DNA of 64,000 nucleotides from Alphaproteobacteria bacterium (GCA_021296325.1 JAGWAR010000002.1:1-64000); one strand, 5' to 3'; shown: positions 31,165 through 39,855, counted from the first letter of the stretch. Numbers and translations: made by a program. The notes: a model not told the origin generated them from the letters alone.

Positions 31165-33090
31165 ATGCCCTGCATGGAAAAGGAACCCGCTTTGCGACAG
31201 GACGCCCCGCCCGCCGGCGCGGAAGGCGAAACGGCGACGGCGACCGGGCCCGAGGTGATCGCCGGCTACTTGGCGGGCCTGCCCGAGGTCCCCGGCGTCT
31301 ACCGGATGATCGGGCGGGACGGCAACGTCCTTTACGTCGGCAAGGCCAAGAATCTGCGCAAGCGCGTCACCACGTACCGCAAGCCCGGCCGGCTGGAACC
31401 CCGGGTCGCCCGGATGGTGGCAGAAACCGCCGCGATGGAATTCATCACGACCCATACGGAGGCCGAGGCGCTGCTGCTGGAAGCGAACCTGATCAAGAAG
31501 CTGAAGCCTCACTACAACATTCTGCTTCGGGACGACAAATCCTTCCCCTACATCCTGATCACCGGCGATTCGGACTGGCCGCGGATCATGAAGTATCGCG
31601 GCGCGCGCAAGGAGGCCGGCGAGTATTTTGGCCCCTTCGCCTCGGCCGGTGCGGTCAATCAGACGCTGGCCGCGCTGGAACGCGCCTTTCCGCTGCGCTC
31701 CTGCTCGGACAGCATCTTCGCAAGCCGCACCCGCCCCTGCCTGCAATATCAGATCAAGCGGTGTTCGGCGCCCTGCGTGGCGCGCATTGCCCACGAGGAT
31801 TACGCGCGGATCGTCGAGGAGGCCCGCGACTTCCTGGCCGGGCGTTCGCGCCGGGTCCAGGACGGTCTCGACAAGAAGATGCGCCGGGCGAGCGAGGCGC
31901 TCGACTACGAGAAGGCCGCCGTCTTCCGCGACCGCATCCAGGCCATGACCCAGATTCAGGCGCGCCAGGACGTCGCCGTCGCGGGCCTCGACGCGGCCGA
32001 CGTCATCGCCGTCCATCAGGCGGGCAATGCGAGCTGCATTCAGGTTTTCTTCTTCCGGGCCGGCCAGAATCTCGGCAACCGTTCCTATTTTCCGTCCCAG
32101 GCGAAGGACGCCGAGGCGGCGCAGGTGCTGGCGGCCTTTCTCGGTCAGTTCTACGACAACAAGCCGCCGCCGAAACACGTGCTGCTTTCCCACCGAATTC
32201 CGGACGCCGGCCTGATGGCCCAGGCGCTTTCCCTGAAGGCGGGCCACAAGGTCACCGTCACCCGGCCCGAACGCGGGGCGAAACGCAAATTGCTGGAGCA
32301 CGCGCTTACCAACGCACGCGAGGCGCTTGGCCGGCGGCTTTCGGAAAGCGCCACCCAGCGCAAGCTGCTGGAGGGCGTCGCCCAGGCCTTCGGCCTCGAA
32401 TCGGCGCCGGAGCGGATCGAGGTTTACGACAACAGCCACGTTTCCGGCACGAACGCGGTCGGCGCCATGATCGTGGCGGGGCCAGCCGGGTTCACGAAGA
32501 ACGCCTACCGAAAATTCACCGTCCGCGCGGCCACCGCCGGCGAGATCACGCCGGGGGACGATTACGGGATGATGCGGGAGATGCTGCATCGGCGTTTCTC
32601 GCGGGCGTTGAAGGAAGACCCCGAACGGGCCAGCCCGAACTGGCCGGACTTGCTGTTGATCGACGGCGGGGCCGGGCATCTGAACGTGGCGGTCGAGACG
32701 CTGGCGGATCTGGGCCTGGGCGATCTTGCCGTCGTCGCCATCGCCAAGGGGCCGAACCGTACCGCCGGGCGCGAGCGTTTCTTCCAGGCCGGCCGGACCG
32801 CCTTCACGTTGAAGCCCCGCGATCCCGTGCTGTACTTTCTGCAACGGCTTCGCGACGAGGCGCACCGTTTCGCCATCGGCACGCATCGCTCGAAACGTTC
32901 GAAGGCAATCGGTCAATCGACGCTGGATGCGATTCCGGGCGTCGGCGGCAAGCGCAAGCGCGCGTTGCTGCACCATTTCGGATCGGCCCGCAGCGTCGCC
33001 GGCGCCGGTCTTGACGATCTGGAGAAGGTTGAGGGAATCAGCCGAACGGTTGCCAAAAAAATTTATGATCATTTCCATGGCGGTCGCTAG
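31165..33090 (+). CDS. uvrC: Excinuclease ABC subunit C
   Basis: Dual-incision nuclease of nucleotide excision repair, 641 aa. In order: GIY-YIG domain (PGVYRMIGRDGNVLYVGKAKNLRKRV), a Cys-containing segment (LRSCSDSIFASRTRPCLQYQIKRCSAPC), the UVR motif (KKMRRASEALDYEKAAVFRDRI), the RNase H-like C-terminal nuclease (IEVYDNSHVSGTNAVGAMIV, LLLIDGGAGHLN) and the HhH2 domain at the end (STLDAIPGVGGKRKRALLHHFG). Two close ATGs, 31165 and 31174, are both possible starts; neither has a strong SD. It is followed by pgsA after 57 nt, a frequent pair. Confidence 0.96.
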   Translation: MPCMEKEPALRQDAPPAGAEGETATATGPEVIAGYLAGLPEVPGVYRMIGRDGNVLYVGKAKNLRKRVTTYRKPGRLEPRVARMVAETAAMEFITTHTEAEALLLEANLIKKLKPHYNILLRDDKSFPYILITGDSDWPRIMKYRGARKEAGEYFGPFASAGAVNQTLAALERAFPLRSCSDSIFASRTRPCLQYQIKRCSAPCVARIAHEDYARIVEEARDFLAGRSRRVQDGLDKKMRRASEALDYEKAAVFRDRIQAMTQIQARQDVAVAGLDAADVIAVHQAGNASCIQVFFFRAGQNLGNRSYFPSQAKDAEAAQVLAAFLGQFYDNKPPPKHVLLSHRIPDAGLMAQALSLKAGHKVTVTRPERGAKRKLLEHALTNAREALGRRLSESATQRKLLEGVAQAFGLESAPERIEVYDNSHVSGTNAVGAMIVAGPAGFTKNAYRKFTVRAATAGEITPGDDYGMMREMLHRRFSRALKEDPERASPNWPDLLLIDGGAGHLNVAVETLADLGLGDLAVVAIAKGPNRTAGRERFFQAGRTAFTLKPRDPVLYFLQRLRDEAHRFAIGTHRSKRSKAIGQSTLDAIPGVGGKRKRALLHHFGSARSVAGAGLDDLEKVEGISRTVAKKIYDHFHGGR

Positions 33091-33147
33091 AATGTTGCCG
33101 CAAACGAATCGAGCGGCCAGCCTGTCACGACGCTCTGGACTCAAGCC

Positions 33148-33789
33148 ATGATTGTGAACTTGCCGAATCTGTTGACGATTTCGCGGATCGTCTTTCTTCC
33201 CCTGTTCATCGGCGCTTTTTATCTGGACGGCCCGATCGCCAACTGGGGCACGCTGACGATTTTCGTAGCAGCCGGGATCACCGATTTTCTGGACGGCTAT
33301 TTCGCCCGCGCCTGGAAGCAGCAATCGAATTTTGGCCGGTTTCTCGACCCGATCGCCGACAAGCTGCTGATCGCGGCCGCCATCGTCATGCTGGTCGCGT
33401 TCGACCGCATCCATGGTCTCACCGTGCGGGCAGCGCTGGTCATCCTTTGCCGGGAAATCCTGGTATCGGGCCTGCGGGAGTTTCTGGCCGAAATCCGGGT
33501 CAGCGTGCCGGTGAGCCGCCTTGCCAAATGGAAGACGGCGATCCAGATCACGGCCATCGGCTGCCTGTTGCTGGGGGATGCCGTCCCGGCGTTGCCGTTC
33601 GACGAGCTGGGCGTGGTGGGCATCTGGGTGGCGGCGGTGCTGACGCTGATCACCGGCTATGACTATTTTCGCTCCGGACTTCGCCATTTTTCCGAAGAGG
33701 GGCCCAAGGGAAACGCCGCCCCGGAACCGGCGAAGGAAGACCGGGCCGGCGAAAACGGCGCCAGCGACCTGAAGCCCCTGCGGAAATAG
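33148..33789 (+). CDS. pgsA: CDP-diacylglycerol--glycerol-3-phosphate 3-phosphatidyltransferase
   Basis: Inner-membrane enzyme of phosphatidylglycerol synthesis. The CDP-alcohol phosphatidyltransferase signature D-x2-DG-x2-AR-x8-G-x3-D-x3-D is complete, from DFLDGYFAR to GRFLDPIAD (residues ~46-72). Several hydrophobic helices surround it. After the membrane part, from about residue 180, there is a charged tail (EEGPKGNAAPEPAKEDRAG). The 213-aa length is slightly long because of that tail. ATG 33148 follows uvrC. Confidence 0.95.
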   Translation: MIVNLPNLLTISRIVFLPLFIGAFYLDGPIANWGTLTIFVAAGITDFLDGYFARAWKQQSNFGRFLDPIADKLLIAAAIVMLVAFDRIHGLTVRAALVILCREILVSGLREFLAEIRVSVPVSRLAKWKTAIQITAIGCLLLGDAVPALPFDELGVVGIWVAAVLTLITGYDYFRSGLRHFSEEGPKGNAAPEPAKEDRAGENGASDLKPLRK

Positions 33790-33818
33790 ACGGCGGGACC
33801 GGCGCGAGGGAGCGGCAG

Positions 33819-35591
33819 TTGGAACGGCGTTTCGAACCCATCTTCGGCATCACCGGCCCAAGCGGCAGCGGCAAGACGACCCTGATCACGAAGCTGGTGC
33901 CGGAACTGAAGCGCCGTGGCATCACCGTCTCGACGATGAAGCTTTCCCATCACGACATCGAGGTGGACAAGCCCGGCAAGGACAGCCACGAACACCGCGC
34001 CGCGGGCGCCACGGAGGTCATGCTGGCCGCGAAGGGCCGCTGGACGCTGTTTCACGATTACGCGACGGCGGAAGACGGCCCGGACGTTCGCGCCCTGGCG
34101 GCGCGGATGGCGCCGGTTGACCTGATTCTGGTCGAGGGACGCCAGCCCTGCCCGCTTGGCAAGCTGGAGGTCCACCGCCCGGACACGGGGCGCGAGCTTT
34201 TCTGCAAGGCGGACGCCGAGATCGTCGCCGTCGCAAGCGACGGCCTGGTCAACGGCCTCGACCTGCCCGTGCTGGACCTTAACGACGTGCAGGCGATCGC
34301 CGATTTCGTGCTGAAGCACGTGGACGAAGTCCGGATGAACAAATTGAGCGATGACTGTTTCGACGCGGCCGGCCAGCGCATGCCGATCGGCGAGGCACTG
34401 GAGCTTCTGAAAGCGCGCCTGAGCTGTGCCGTCGGCAAGGAGGAAGTCCCCCTGAACGCGGCTTCGGGGCGCATCCTCGCCGAGGCGATCGTTGCGCCGT
34501 GCGACGTGCCGCCCCACGACAACGCCGCCGTCGACGGCTACGCCGTTTTCTTCGACGATCTCGAAAGCGCGGGCGACACGCGGCTTCCCGTCGGGGGCCG
34601 AGTCAGCGCCGGGCATCCGCTGGAGCGCTTTGCAAAGCGCGGCGAGGCGTTGCGCATCTTCACCGGCGCCCCGGTGCCGGAGGGTCCGGACACGATTTTC
34701 ATGCAGGAGGACTGCACCGAGGAGGGCGACACGGTCCGCCTGCCGGCCGGCATCCGGCAAGGAGCCAATTTCCGCAAGCGTGGCGAGGACCTTCGACAAG
34801 GCGAGCGCGTGCTCGATCAGGGCCGCCGGCTGAGGCCCCCGGATATCGGGCTTGCCGCCTCGGTCGGCTGCGTCGCGCTTCCGGTTTTCCAGCCGCTTCG
34901 GGTCGCCGTCTTTTCGACCGGCGACGAGGTGACGGAGCCGGGACGCGCCCTGCCGGACGGCGCCATCTACGACGCCAACCGCTACATGCTGATGGGGCTG
35001 CTGGAGGGGCTCGGCGCCAAGGTAACCGATCTCGGCATCCTGCCGGACGACCTGCATACGGTCGAGCACGCGCTGAACGAGGCCGCCCGGAACCACGATC
35101 TGCTGTTCACCTCGGGCGGCGTTTCCGTCGGCGAGGAGGACCATGTGCGCAAGGCGGTCAGCCGACTGGGGAGCCTGCATCTCTGGCAGCTGGCCATCAA
35201 GCCGGGCCGACCCGTCGCTCTTGGCCGGGTCGGGCAGATCCCCTTCATCGGGCTGCCCGGCAACCCGGTCGCCGTCGCCGTCACCTTCCTGCGGTTCGCC
35301 CGCGTGGCCGTGCTGCGCCTGGCCGGGGCGACGGTCACGGAGCCGGTGCGCTACCGGGTAAAGGCCGGCTTCGCGATGACGAAGAAGGGCGGGCGGCTGG
35401 AATGGGTGCGCTGCCGGCTTCGCCGCGACGAGGAGGGCGCGCTGGTGGCCGAACGTTTCCCCCGCGAGGGGTCCGGGATCCTGGCCTCGATCGTCGGCAC
35501 GGACGGCCTTGCCGAGCTGCCCGAGGACCTCACCCGGGTCGAAAAAGGCATGGCGGTCGACTTCCTGCCTTACGTAGAGTTGATGCCATGA
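33819..35591 (+). CDS. MobB-MoeA fusion protein (molybdenum cofactor maturation)
   Basis: A 590-aa two-domain protein. Residues 1-~170 are MobB: P-loop FGITGPSGSGKTTLITKLV, TMKLSHHDIEVDKPGKDSHEHRAAGA and VEGRQPCPLGKLEV. Residues ~190-590 are a complete MoeA: DVPPHDNAAVDGYAV, RIFTGAPVPEGPDTIFMQE, FSTGDEVTEPG, TSGGVSVGEEDHV and GLPGNPVAVAVTF. MobB assists guanylation of the cofactor and MoeA inserts molybdate into adenylated molybdopterin. The start is TTG at 33819 with GAGGGAG at good spacing. It overlaps moaD by 4 nt (ATGA). Confidence 0.93.
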   Translation: MERRFEPIFGITGPSGSGKTTLITKLVPELKRRGITVSTMKLSHHDIEVDKPGKDSHEHRAAGATEVMLAAKGRWTLFHDYATAEDGPDVRALAARMAPVDLILVEGRQPCPLGKLEVHRPDTGRELFCKADAEIVAVASDGLVNGLDLPVLDLNDVQAIADFVLKHVDEVRMNKLSDDCFDAAGQRMPIGEALELLKARLSCAVGKEEVPLNAASGRILAEAIVAPCDVPPHDNAAVDGYAVFFDDLESAGDTRLPVGGRVSAGHPLERFAKRGEALRIFTGAPVPEGPDTIFMQEDCTEEGDTVRLPAGIRQGANFRKRGEDLRQGERVLDQGRRLRPPDIGLAASVGCVALPVFQPLRVAVFSTGDEVTEPGRALPDGAIYDANRYMLMGLLEGLGAKVTDLGILPDDLHTVEHALNEAARNHDLLFTSGGVSVGEEDHVRKAVSRLGSLHLWQLAIKPGRPVALGRVGQIPFIGLPGNPVAVAVTFLRFARVAVLRLAGATVTEPVRYRVKAGFAMTKKGGRLEWVRCRLRRDEEGALVAERFPREGSGILASIVGTDGLAELPEDLTRVEKGMAVDFLPYVELMP

Positions 35592-35845
35592 AGCTTTACT
35601 ACTTCGCCTGGGTCCGCGAGAAGGTGGGCGTGAAGGAGGAGGTGCTGACCCCGCCGGAAGGGGTGCGGGACCTGGCGGGCCTGATCGCCTGGCTGAAGGA
35701 ACGCAGCCCGGCCCACGCCGAGGCCCTGGCCGACCCCCGGATGGTGCGGGTCGCCATCAACCAGAATTACGTGGCCGGCAACCCGCCGGTGGGGCCCGAG
35801 GACGAGATCGCCTTCTTCCCGCCGGTCACCGGAGGGGCCCCATGA
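35588..35845 (+). CDS. moaD: Molybdopterin synthase small subunit
   Basis: Ubiquitin-fold sulfur carrier, 85 aa: MKLYYFAWVREKVGVKEE, VRVAINQNYV, and the C-terminal DEIAFFPPVTGG. The Gly-Gly must be the terminus for the thiocarboxylate that supplies sulfur to molybdopterin, but here the reading frame adds Ala-Pro after GG before the stop. It shares 4 nt with both moeA and moaE, so it is tightly coupled to them. Identity is clear; the tail is the odd point. Confidence 0.92.
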   Translation: MKLYYFAWVREKVGVKEEVLTPPEGVRDLAGLIAWLKERSPAHAEALADPRMVRVAINQNYVAGNPPVGPEDEIAFFPPVTGGAP

Positions 35846-36300
35846 TCCGCGTCCAGCAGGAGGACTTCGACGTCGGCGCCGAGCTAGCGAAGCTGGCGGC
35901 CGGCAATCCGGGGATCGGAGGTATTACCTCCTTCGTGGGGACCGTCCGGAATCACGCGGAAAACCAGGAAATTCAGGCCATGACCCTGGAGCACTACCCA
36001 GGTATGACCGAGAAGGCCCTAGAGGACATCGAGGCCGAGGCCCGCCGCCGCTGGCCGCTGGAGGCGAGCCTGATCATCCACCGGGTCGGCCGGCTCGAGC
36101 CGGGGGACCGGATCGTGCTGGTGGCAACCGCCTCGAAGCACCGGGAGGCCGCCTTCGAAAGCTGCCGCTTCCTGATCGACTGGCTGAAGACGAAGGCCCC
36201 CTTCTGGAAGCAGGAGGAGACCGTGGAGGGGCCCCGTTGGGTCGCGGCGCGCGCGGAAGACGACGCGGCGGCGGACCGCTGGACCAAGGAAGGAGCCTAG
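35842..36300 (+). CDS. moaE: Molybdopterin synthase catalytic subunit
   Basis: Converts precursor Z (cPMP) to molybdopterin together with MoaD. The 152-aa protein includes GGITSFVGTVRNHAENQE, LEHYPGMTEKALEDI, IIHRVGRLEPGDRIVLVATASKHREAAFESC and the catalytic-Lys region LKTKAPFWKQEE. It starts with the ATGA overlap of moaD. Its stop TAG and the stop of the convergent ilvE gene share CTAG. Confidence 0.96.
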   Translation: MIRVQQEDFDVGAELAKLAAGNPGIGGITSFVGTVRNHAENQEIQAMTLEHYPGMTEKALEDIEAEARRRWPLEASLIIHRVGRLEPGDRIVLVATASKHREAAFESCRFLIDWLKTKAPFWKQEETVEGPRWVAARAEDDAAADRWTKEGA

Positions 36301-37178
36301 GCCCCCTCGCTGCGGACCAACCGGTCGTAATCCTCCATCAGGGTCCGGGTAAGTTCGCCCACATCGAAGCGGAACTCGCCGATCTCGCGGATCGGGGTCA
36401 CCTCGGCGGCGGTGCCGGTGAGGAAGGCCTCCTCGAAGCCAGCCATTTCCTCGGGCTGGATGGCCCGCTCGACGATCTCGACGCCGCGGGCCCGGGCCAG
36501 GGCCATGACGCTGCGCCGGGTGATCCCGTCGAGGAAGCAGTCGGGGGTCGGCGTCACCAGCGCGCCGTCTTTCACGAAAAAGATGTTCGCCCCCGTCGCC
36601 TCGGCGATGCGGCCCCGCCAGTCCAGCATCAGGGCATCGTCATAGCCTTCCTGCTCGGCGGCGTGTTTCGAGAGCGTACAGATCATGTAAAGGCCGGTCG
36701 CCTTTGTCTGGGTCGGCGCCGGGTTGGGGGCGGGGCGCGCCCATTTCGAGATGGTGAGGCGCAAGCCCTTCAGCCGCGCTTCCTTCGAGAAGTAGGAGGG
36801 CCACTGCCAGGCCGCGATCGCCACGTGGATCTGGGTCTGCTGGGCGGAGACGCCCATCATCTCGCTGCCCCGCCAGGCGACGGGACGGACATAGCCGTCC
36901 TCGATGCCGAGTTCCCGGATGACCTGGCGGCTGGCGTCGTCGATCTCGGCCACCGTGAACGGCAGCGTGAAGCCAAGCGCGCGGGCGGAGGCGAAGAGGC
37001 GTTCAGTGTGTTCGGTCAGCTTGAAGATGGTGCCGCCATAGACCCGCTCGCCCTCGAAGACGCAGCTTGCGTAATGCAGGCCATGGCTGAGTACGTGAAG
37101 TTTTGCGTCGCGCCACGGGACGAGCGAACCATCGTACCAGATGACCCCGTCGCGATCATCGAAGGGCAGCGTCGCCAT
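36297..37178 (-). CDS. ilvE: Branched-chain amino acid aminotransferase
   Basis: Fold-type IV PLP enzyme for the last step of leucine, isoleucine and valine synthesis. The 293-aa protein has DGSLVPWRDAKLHVLSHGLHYASCVFEGERVY, the internal-aldimine Lys region PTQTKATGLYM, MLDWRGRIAEATGANIFFV, and the end-loop FLTGTAAEVTPI. Substrate-side residues such as YVRPVAWRG are as in alphaproteobacterial IlvE. ATG 37178 is used. It is divergent from the MarR-type gene; both promoters must lie in the 93-nt spacer. Confidence 0.95.
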   Translation of the reverse strand: MATLPFDDRDGVIWYDGSLVPWRDAKLHVLSHGLHYASCVFEGERVYGGTIFKLTEHTERLFASARALGFTLPFTVAEIDDASRQVIRELGIEDGYVRPVAWRGSEMMGVSAQQTQIHVAIAAWQWPSYFSKEARLKGLRLTISKWARPAPNPAPTQTKATGLYMICTLSKHAAEQEGYDDALMLDWRGRIAEATGANIFFVKDGALVTPTPDCFLDGITRRSVMALARARGVEIVERAIQPEEMAGFEEAFLTGTAAEVTPIREIGEFRFDVGELTRTLMEDYDRLVRSEGA

Positions 37179-37235
37179 CGCGAGTGTCTTTCCGGGATAA
37201 AAACCCTAGGAATCCCTGTCCCCCTGGAAAGGGTG

Positions 37236-37283
37236 TTGATTCGAGTATCATTCCCATCCATATATGTCAACATGGCTGACATA
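37236..37283 (+). promoter_or_regulatory. Candidate promoter and operator of the petP-like MarR gene
   Basis: TTGATT (37236-37241), 17 bp, then CATATA (37259-37264) is a possible promoter. A perfect inverted repeat TATGTCA-N7-TGACATA (37263-37283) overlaps the -10 and the ATG at 37272. Its position over the start of a MarR gene suggests autoregulation. The predicted transcript start would fall at or next to the start codon. Confidence 0.5.
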
Positions 37284-37769
37284 AAATCCGGAGCGAACCC
37301 CCTCTTTCTCCGCGAGGAGGAGTTACGGCAGGGGATGGAGCTTCTGTTTTACGCCTATCGGGACTTTACCGCCGAGCCGGACGCCATCCTTGCCAAGCAC
37401 AAGCTTGGCCGGGCGCACCACCGGGTGATCTATTTCGTCGGCCGTTACCCGTTGATCAGCGTCAGCGAGCTGCTTGCCATCCTTCGCATCACCAAGCAAA
37501 GCCTGTCGCGCGTCCTGGGCGAGCTCGTCCGCGAAGGGTTCATCACCCAGCAGCCGGGGCAGCGCGACCGCCGCCAGCGTCTGCTGGAACTTACCGCGAA
37601 GGGTGCCGAGCTGGAGCACAAGCTTTCCGAATCCCAGCGCCAGCGCGTGGCCCGCGCCTACCGCGCCGCCGGCGCCGCCGCCGTCGAGGGCTATCGCAAG
37701 GTCCTGAGCGGGATGGTCGACGACGACCGGCGGGCCAAGCTTCCGCGCAACCGCGGCCCCCGGGCCTGA
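37272..37769 (+). CDS. MarR family regulator, PetP-like
   Basis: A 165-aa winged-helix repressor-type protein. The DNA-binding part is LISVSELLAILRITKQSLSRVLGELVREGFITQQPGQRDRRQRLLELT. An N-terminal helix (REEELRQGMELLFYAYRDFT) and a C-terminal helix are for dimerisation. It is followed 36 nt later by an OmpR-type regulator and then a kinase. This order matches petP-petR of Rhodobacter capsulatus, where both act in cytochrome bc1/c expression; assignment here rests on arrangement and general similarity. The ATG at 37272 has no SD and lies within an inverted repeat. Confidence 0.85.
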   Translation: MADIKSGANPLFLREEELRQGMELLFYAYRDFTAEPDAILAKHKLGRAHHRVIYFVGRYPLISVSELLAILRITKQSLSRVLGELVREGFITQQPGQRDRRQRLLELTAKGAELEHKLSESQRQRVARAYRAAGAAAVEGYRKVLSGMVDDDRRAKLPRNRGPRA

Positions 37770-37804
37770 ACCTGATTGCCGGGCGTTCATCGGAACCGCC
37801 GCCC

Positions 37805-38488
37805 ATGACAACGGAATGCAAACATATTCTGGTCGTCGACGACGACACCCGGCTTCGCGGGTTGCTTCGGCGTTACCTTTCGGAAAACGGTTTCCGGGTG
37901 ACGACGGCGCACGACGCGGCGGAGGCGCGGGAAAAGCTGCGCAGCCTCACCTTCGACCTGATCGTGCTGGACGTCATGATGCCGGGTGAAAGCGGCATCG
38001 AGCTGACCGATTCGCTTCGCAAGGAGGACAATTTGCCCATTCTGCTGCTGACGGCGATGGGTGAAGCGGACGATCGCATCAAGGGCCTAGAGGCGGGCGC
38101 CGACGACTACCTGCCGAAACCTTTCGAGCCGCGGGAGCTGGTCCTGCGCATCCAGACGATCTTAAGGCGGGCGCCGCAGGAAGAAGCGGCGGCGGAAATC
38201 CACCTCGGCGATTGCTCCTTCGACCTGGCGCGGGAAGAGTTGCGGCGCGGCGGCGAACTGGTTCGCCTGACCGGGGTCGAGGCCAGCCTGCTGGCCACCC
38301 TTGCCAAACATGCGGGCACCGCGCTTAGCCGGGAGAAGCTGGTCGAGGAAAGCCGCATCCGCGGCAGCGCGCGGACGGTCGACGTGCAGGTAACGCGGCT
38401 TCGCCGCAAGATCGAGCCGGACCCGAAATTTCCCCGCTACTTGCAGACCGTGCACGGGCAGGGTTACGTGCTGCGCCCGGACCGCTAG
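37805..38488 (+). CDS. OmpR-type response regulator, PetR-like
   Basis: A 227-aa two-domain regulator. The receiver has the acidic pocket VVDDDTRL, the phospho-acceptor in LIVLDVMMPGESG and the Lys in YLPKPFEPREL. The effector is a winged helix (LTGVEASLLATLAKHAG ... RTVDVQVTRLRRKIEPDPKFPRYLQTVHGQGYVL). It is placed between the PetP-like MarR gene and a histidine kinase (11 nt downstream), giving a three-gene signalling operon. Target genes are not shown by the sequence; petABC is 15 kb away in this window. Confidence 0.93.
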   Translation: MTTECKHILVVDDDTRLRGLLRRYLSENGFRVTTAHDAAEAREKLRSLTFDLIVLDVMMPGESGIELTDSLRKEDNLPILLLTAMGEADDRIKGLEAGADDYLPKPFEPRELVLRIQTILRRAPQEEAAAEIHLGDCSFDLAREELRRGGELVRLTGVEASLLATLAKHAGTALSREKLVEESRIRGSARTVDVQVTRLRRKIEPDPKFPRYLQTVHGQGYVLRPDR

Positions 38489-38499
38489 GAGAGAAAGGC

Positions 38500-39810
38500 A
38501 TGATCAAACGCTTTCTGCCGCAAACCCTGCTCGGGCGTTCGCTGATGATCATCGTCATGCCGCTGGTGCTGCTGCAGGTGATTGCCACCTATATTTTCTA
38601 CGAGCGCCACTGGGACACGATCACCCGCCGCCTGGCCCGCGACCTGGCCGGCGAAATTACCGTCATCATTCATCTGATGGAGCGCCATCCCGGCGAGGAA
38701 GAGGAGAAGTGGATTCTCGACCAGGCGCTGACCTTCCTCGAAATCCGCGCCTTCCTGAAGGAAGGCGCCGTGCTGCCGCCCGAAGACGCGGCGGCGCCCG
38801 CCTTCAGCTTCCTCGACGACACGCTGCACCACGAGCTCGAGCTGCTGCTGCGCCGGCCCTTCCGGATCGATACCCAGAGCTATGACCGGGAGGTGGAAAT
38901 CCAGGTTCAGCTGCCGGAAGGCGTGCTGAAGGTCATCACGCCGCGCAAGCGGCTGTTCAGCTCGACGACGTACATCTTCATCATGTGGATGGTCGGGATC
39001 TCGCTCATTCTGTTCGCCATCGCGACGCTGTTCATGCGTAATCAGGTACGCCCGATCCGCCGTCTTGCCATGGCGGCGGACCGTTTCGGACGGGGGCTGG
39101 ACGTGCCCGACTTCAAGCTGGCCGGCGCGCTGGAGGTGCGCCAGGCAGCCAGCGCCTTCAACCTGATGCGCGAGCGCATCCAGCGCCAGATTTCGCAACG
39201 CACGGACATGCTGTCGGGCGTCTCCCATGACCTGAAGACGCCGCTGACGCGGATCAAGCTGCAGCTTGCGATGCTGAAGGACAACCCGGACGTGGCGAAC
39301 ATCCAGGCCGACGTCGCCGACATGGAAACGATGTTGGAAGGTTACCTCGCCTTCGCCCGCGGCGAGGGCGGCGAGGAACCGGCGGATGTGAATTTGAGCG
39401 CCCTGCTCCGCGAGGTGGCGGGAAGCGCGCGGCGGGAGGGGGCGGCGATCGACCTGCACATCGAGGGCGAGATCGTGCTGCCGTTGCGGCGCGACGCCTT
39501 CAAGCGCTGCCTGACCAACCTCGTCGCCAACAGCATGCGGCATGCCGAACACATCGCCATTCGGGCCGGGCGGCGGGAGGACAGCGTCGTGCTGACGATC
39601 GACGACGACGGACCCGGCATTCCGGCCGACCAGCGCGAGGAAGTCTTTCGGCCGTTCTATCGGCTGGACACGTCGCGCAACCGGGAAACCGGCGGCATCG
39701 GGCTTGGCCTTGCCATCAGCCGGGACATCATCCGCGGCCATGGCGGCGAGATCGCGCTCGACGATTCCCCGCTTGGGGGCCTGCGCGCCCAGATCCGCCT
39801 GCCTTTTTAA
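38500..39810 (+). CDS. Sensor histidine kinase (EnvZ-like), partner of the adjacent regulator
   Basis: A 436-aa membrane kinase. Transmembrane helix 1 is near residues 14-35 (SLMIIVMPLVLLQVIATYIF), a periplasmic sensor of about 120 aa follows, and helix 2 is near 160-180 (IFIMWMVGISLILFAIATLFM). HAMP comes next (RPIRRLAMAADRFGRG), then the H-box MLSGVSHDLKTPLTRIKLQL, and the ATP-binding N, G1 and G2 boxes (NLVANSMRHA, DDDGPGIPADQREEVFRPFYR, GGIGLGLAISRDII). ATG 38500 lies 11 nt after the regulator. It is the cognate kinase by operon position. Confidence 0.94.
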   Translation: MIKRFLPQTLLGRSLMIIVMPLVLLQVIATYIFYERHWDTITRRLARDLAGEITVIIHLMERHPGEEEEKWILDQALTFLEIRAFLKEGAVLPPEDAAAPAFSFLDDTLHHELELLLRRPFRIDTQSYDREVEIQVQLPEGVLKVITPRKRLFSSTTYIFIMWMVGISLILFAIATLFMRNQVRPIRRLAMAADRFGRGLDVPDFKLAGALEVRQAASAFNLMRERIQRQISQRTDMLSGVSHDLKTPLTRIKLQLAMLKDNPDVANIQADVADMETMLEGYLAFARGEGGEEPADVNLSALLREVAGSARREGAAIDLHIEGEIVLPLRRDAFKRCLTNLVANSMRHAEHIAIRAGRREDSVVLTIDDDGPGIPADQREEVFRPFYRLDTSRNRETGGIGLGLAISRDIIRGHGGEIALDDSPLGGLRAQIRLPF

Positions 39811-39829
39811 CGGGACGCCCAAAAGGGCA

Positions 39830-39855
39830 GAGGCCGTCGGTTGCCCGACGGCCTC
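39830..39855. terminator. Strong convergent hairpin between kinase and phasin genes
   Basis: An 11-bp perfect stem GAGGCCGTCGG/CCGACGGCCTC has a 4-nt loop. On the minus strand it is followed by TGCCCTTTT, so it most likely ends the phasin transcript, and it may also stop readthrough from the kinase gene. Confidence 0.7.

Noticed and set aside
31072-33687. 871-aa minus-strand ORF opposite uvrC and pgsA
   Set aside because: The longest shadow in the window; covers two certain genes and has no recognisable domain.
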